Below, in pieces: positions 21,509-21,531 of a DNA stretch of 21,531 nt. Below the pieces are notes generated by a model. The model was not told the origin of the DNA and searched no databases. It was given only the letters and a program-made list of their open reading frames with translations. Positions within the stretch are counted from its first letter, which is position 1. Each line of letters begins with the position of its first letter. Both the position numbers and the translations under genes were made by a program. This DNA comes from JAYSFC01 sp041913505 (GTDB taxonomy: Bacteria; Pseudomonadota; Gammaproteobacteria; Burkholderiales; Burkholderiaceae_C): positions 1 to 21,531 of the forward strand of contig JAYSFC010000056.1 of NCBI GenBank assembly GCA_041913505.1. The letters are read 5' to 3'.

Positions 21509-21531
21509 GTGACGGTACGAAAAGCTAGCAC
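21482..21531 (+). mobile_element. Tn3-family terminal inverted repeat (IS1071-type), right end
   Basis: The sequence starts GGGGTCTCC at 21482 and is the inverted copy of the left window end. It is identical over 38 nt (21482-21519) and 49 of 50 nt overall. The element body lies to the right, outside the window. The bases bordering the cargo (GAACT on the left, AATAC on the right) are not a matching target duplication. Confidence 0.85.

Noticed and set aside
1..21531. The window as a small circular plasmid cut open at a single IS1071 copy
   Set aside because: No replication or partition gene is present, the edge genes (virB8 and a response regulator) are different genes, and the inner flanks do not form a target duplication.
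1..21531. tRNA, rRNA, CRISPR arrays or prophage genes
   Set aside because: I looked for tRNA cloverleaf-like ends, rRNA segments and regularly spaced repeats and saw none.

Overview
The window looks like accessory DNA from a GC-rich proteobacterium, most likely a betaproteobacterium (Burkholderiales). This rests on base composition, on a P-type conjugation gene set, and on both ends of the window being 38-bp Tn3-family terminal repeats that I recognise from memory as IS1071, an element common on catabolic and resistance plasmids of that group. The two ends face inward, so everything from 53 to 21481 is cargo between two such ends. Both genes touching the ends are cut: virB8 has lost its N-terminus on the left, and an OmpR-type response regulator has lost its DNA-reading C-terminus on the right.

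Region by region: (1) 53-4028 holds virB8 (partial), virB9, virB10 and virB11 of a type IV secretion system, followed by two poorly supported small ORFs. (2) 4632-6742 is a remnant of two integron gene cassettes on the minus strand. A GrpB-family gene there is split by a complete 1302-bp IS3-family element with a TAG target duplication, and removing the element restores the reading frame exactly. Both cassette recombination sites are degenerate. (3) 6815-12823 carries a ChbG/HpnK (NaxD-like) deacetylase, a GtrA-like flippase, a polyprenyl-phosphate sugar transferase (GT2), an ArnT-like GT39 transferase and a PAP2 undecaprenyl-pyrophosphate phosphatase, plus two small exported proteins. (4) 12880-20860 carries a PepSY protein, and divergently a COG4705 membrane protein, a second small exported protein paralogous to the one at 8689, a DedA protein, and a tripartite RND efflux system (outer-membrane factor, adaptor, pump). 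The truncated response regulator follows.

How it fits together: deacetylase + GtrA + GT2 + ArnT-like transferase is the same set of four activities known for adding an amino sugar to lipid A (Bordetella Lgm, Francisella FlmF/NaxD/FlmK). The PAP2 and DedA proteins could supply and recycle the undecaprenyl-phosphate carrier. The most informative non-coding signal is a set of four tandem-repeat boxes, CT(A/C)(A/T)G-N6-CTAAGT with an 11-bp period. One sits in front of each of the four divergently transcribed units at 9099(-), 9438(+), 13212(-) and 13404(+), and each points the way its unit is transcribed. This is the geometry of PmrA/OmpR-type operators. I read the region as a PmrA-like, cell-envelope-remodelling and efflux regulon that has become potentially mobile between IS1071 ends, with its own regulator broken by the right-hand end. 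The effect on polymyxin or other cationic-peptide susceptibility is an inference.
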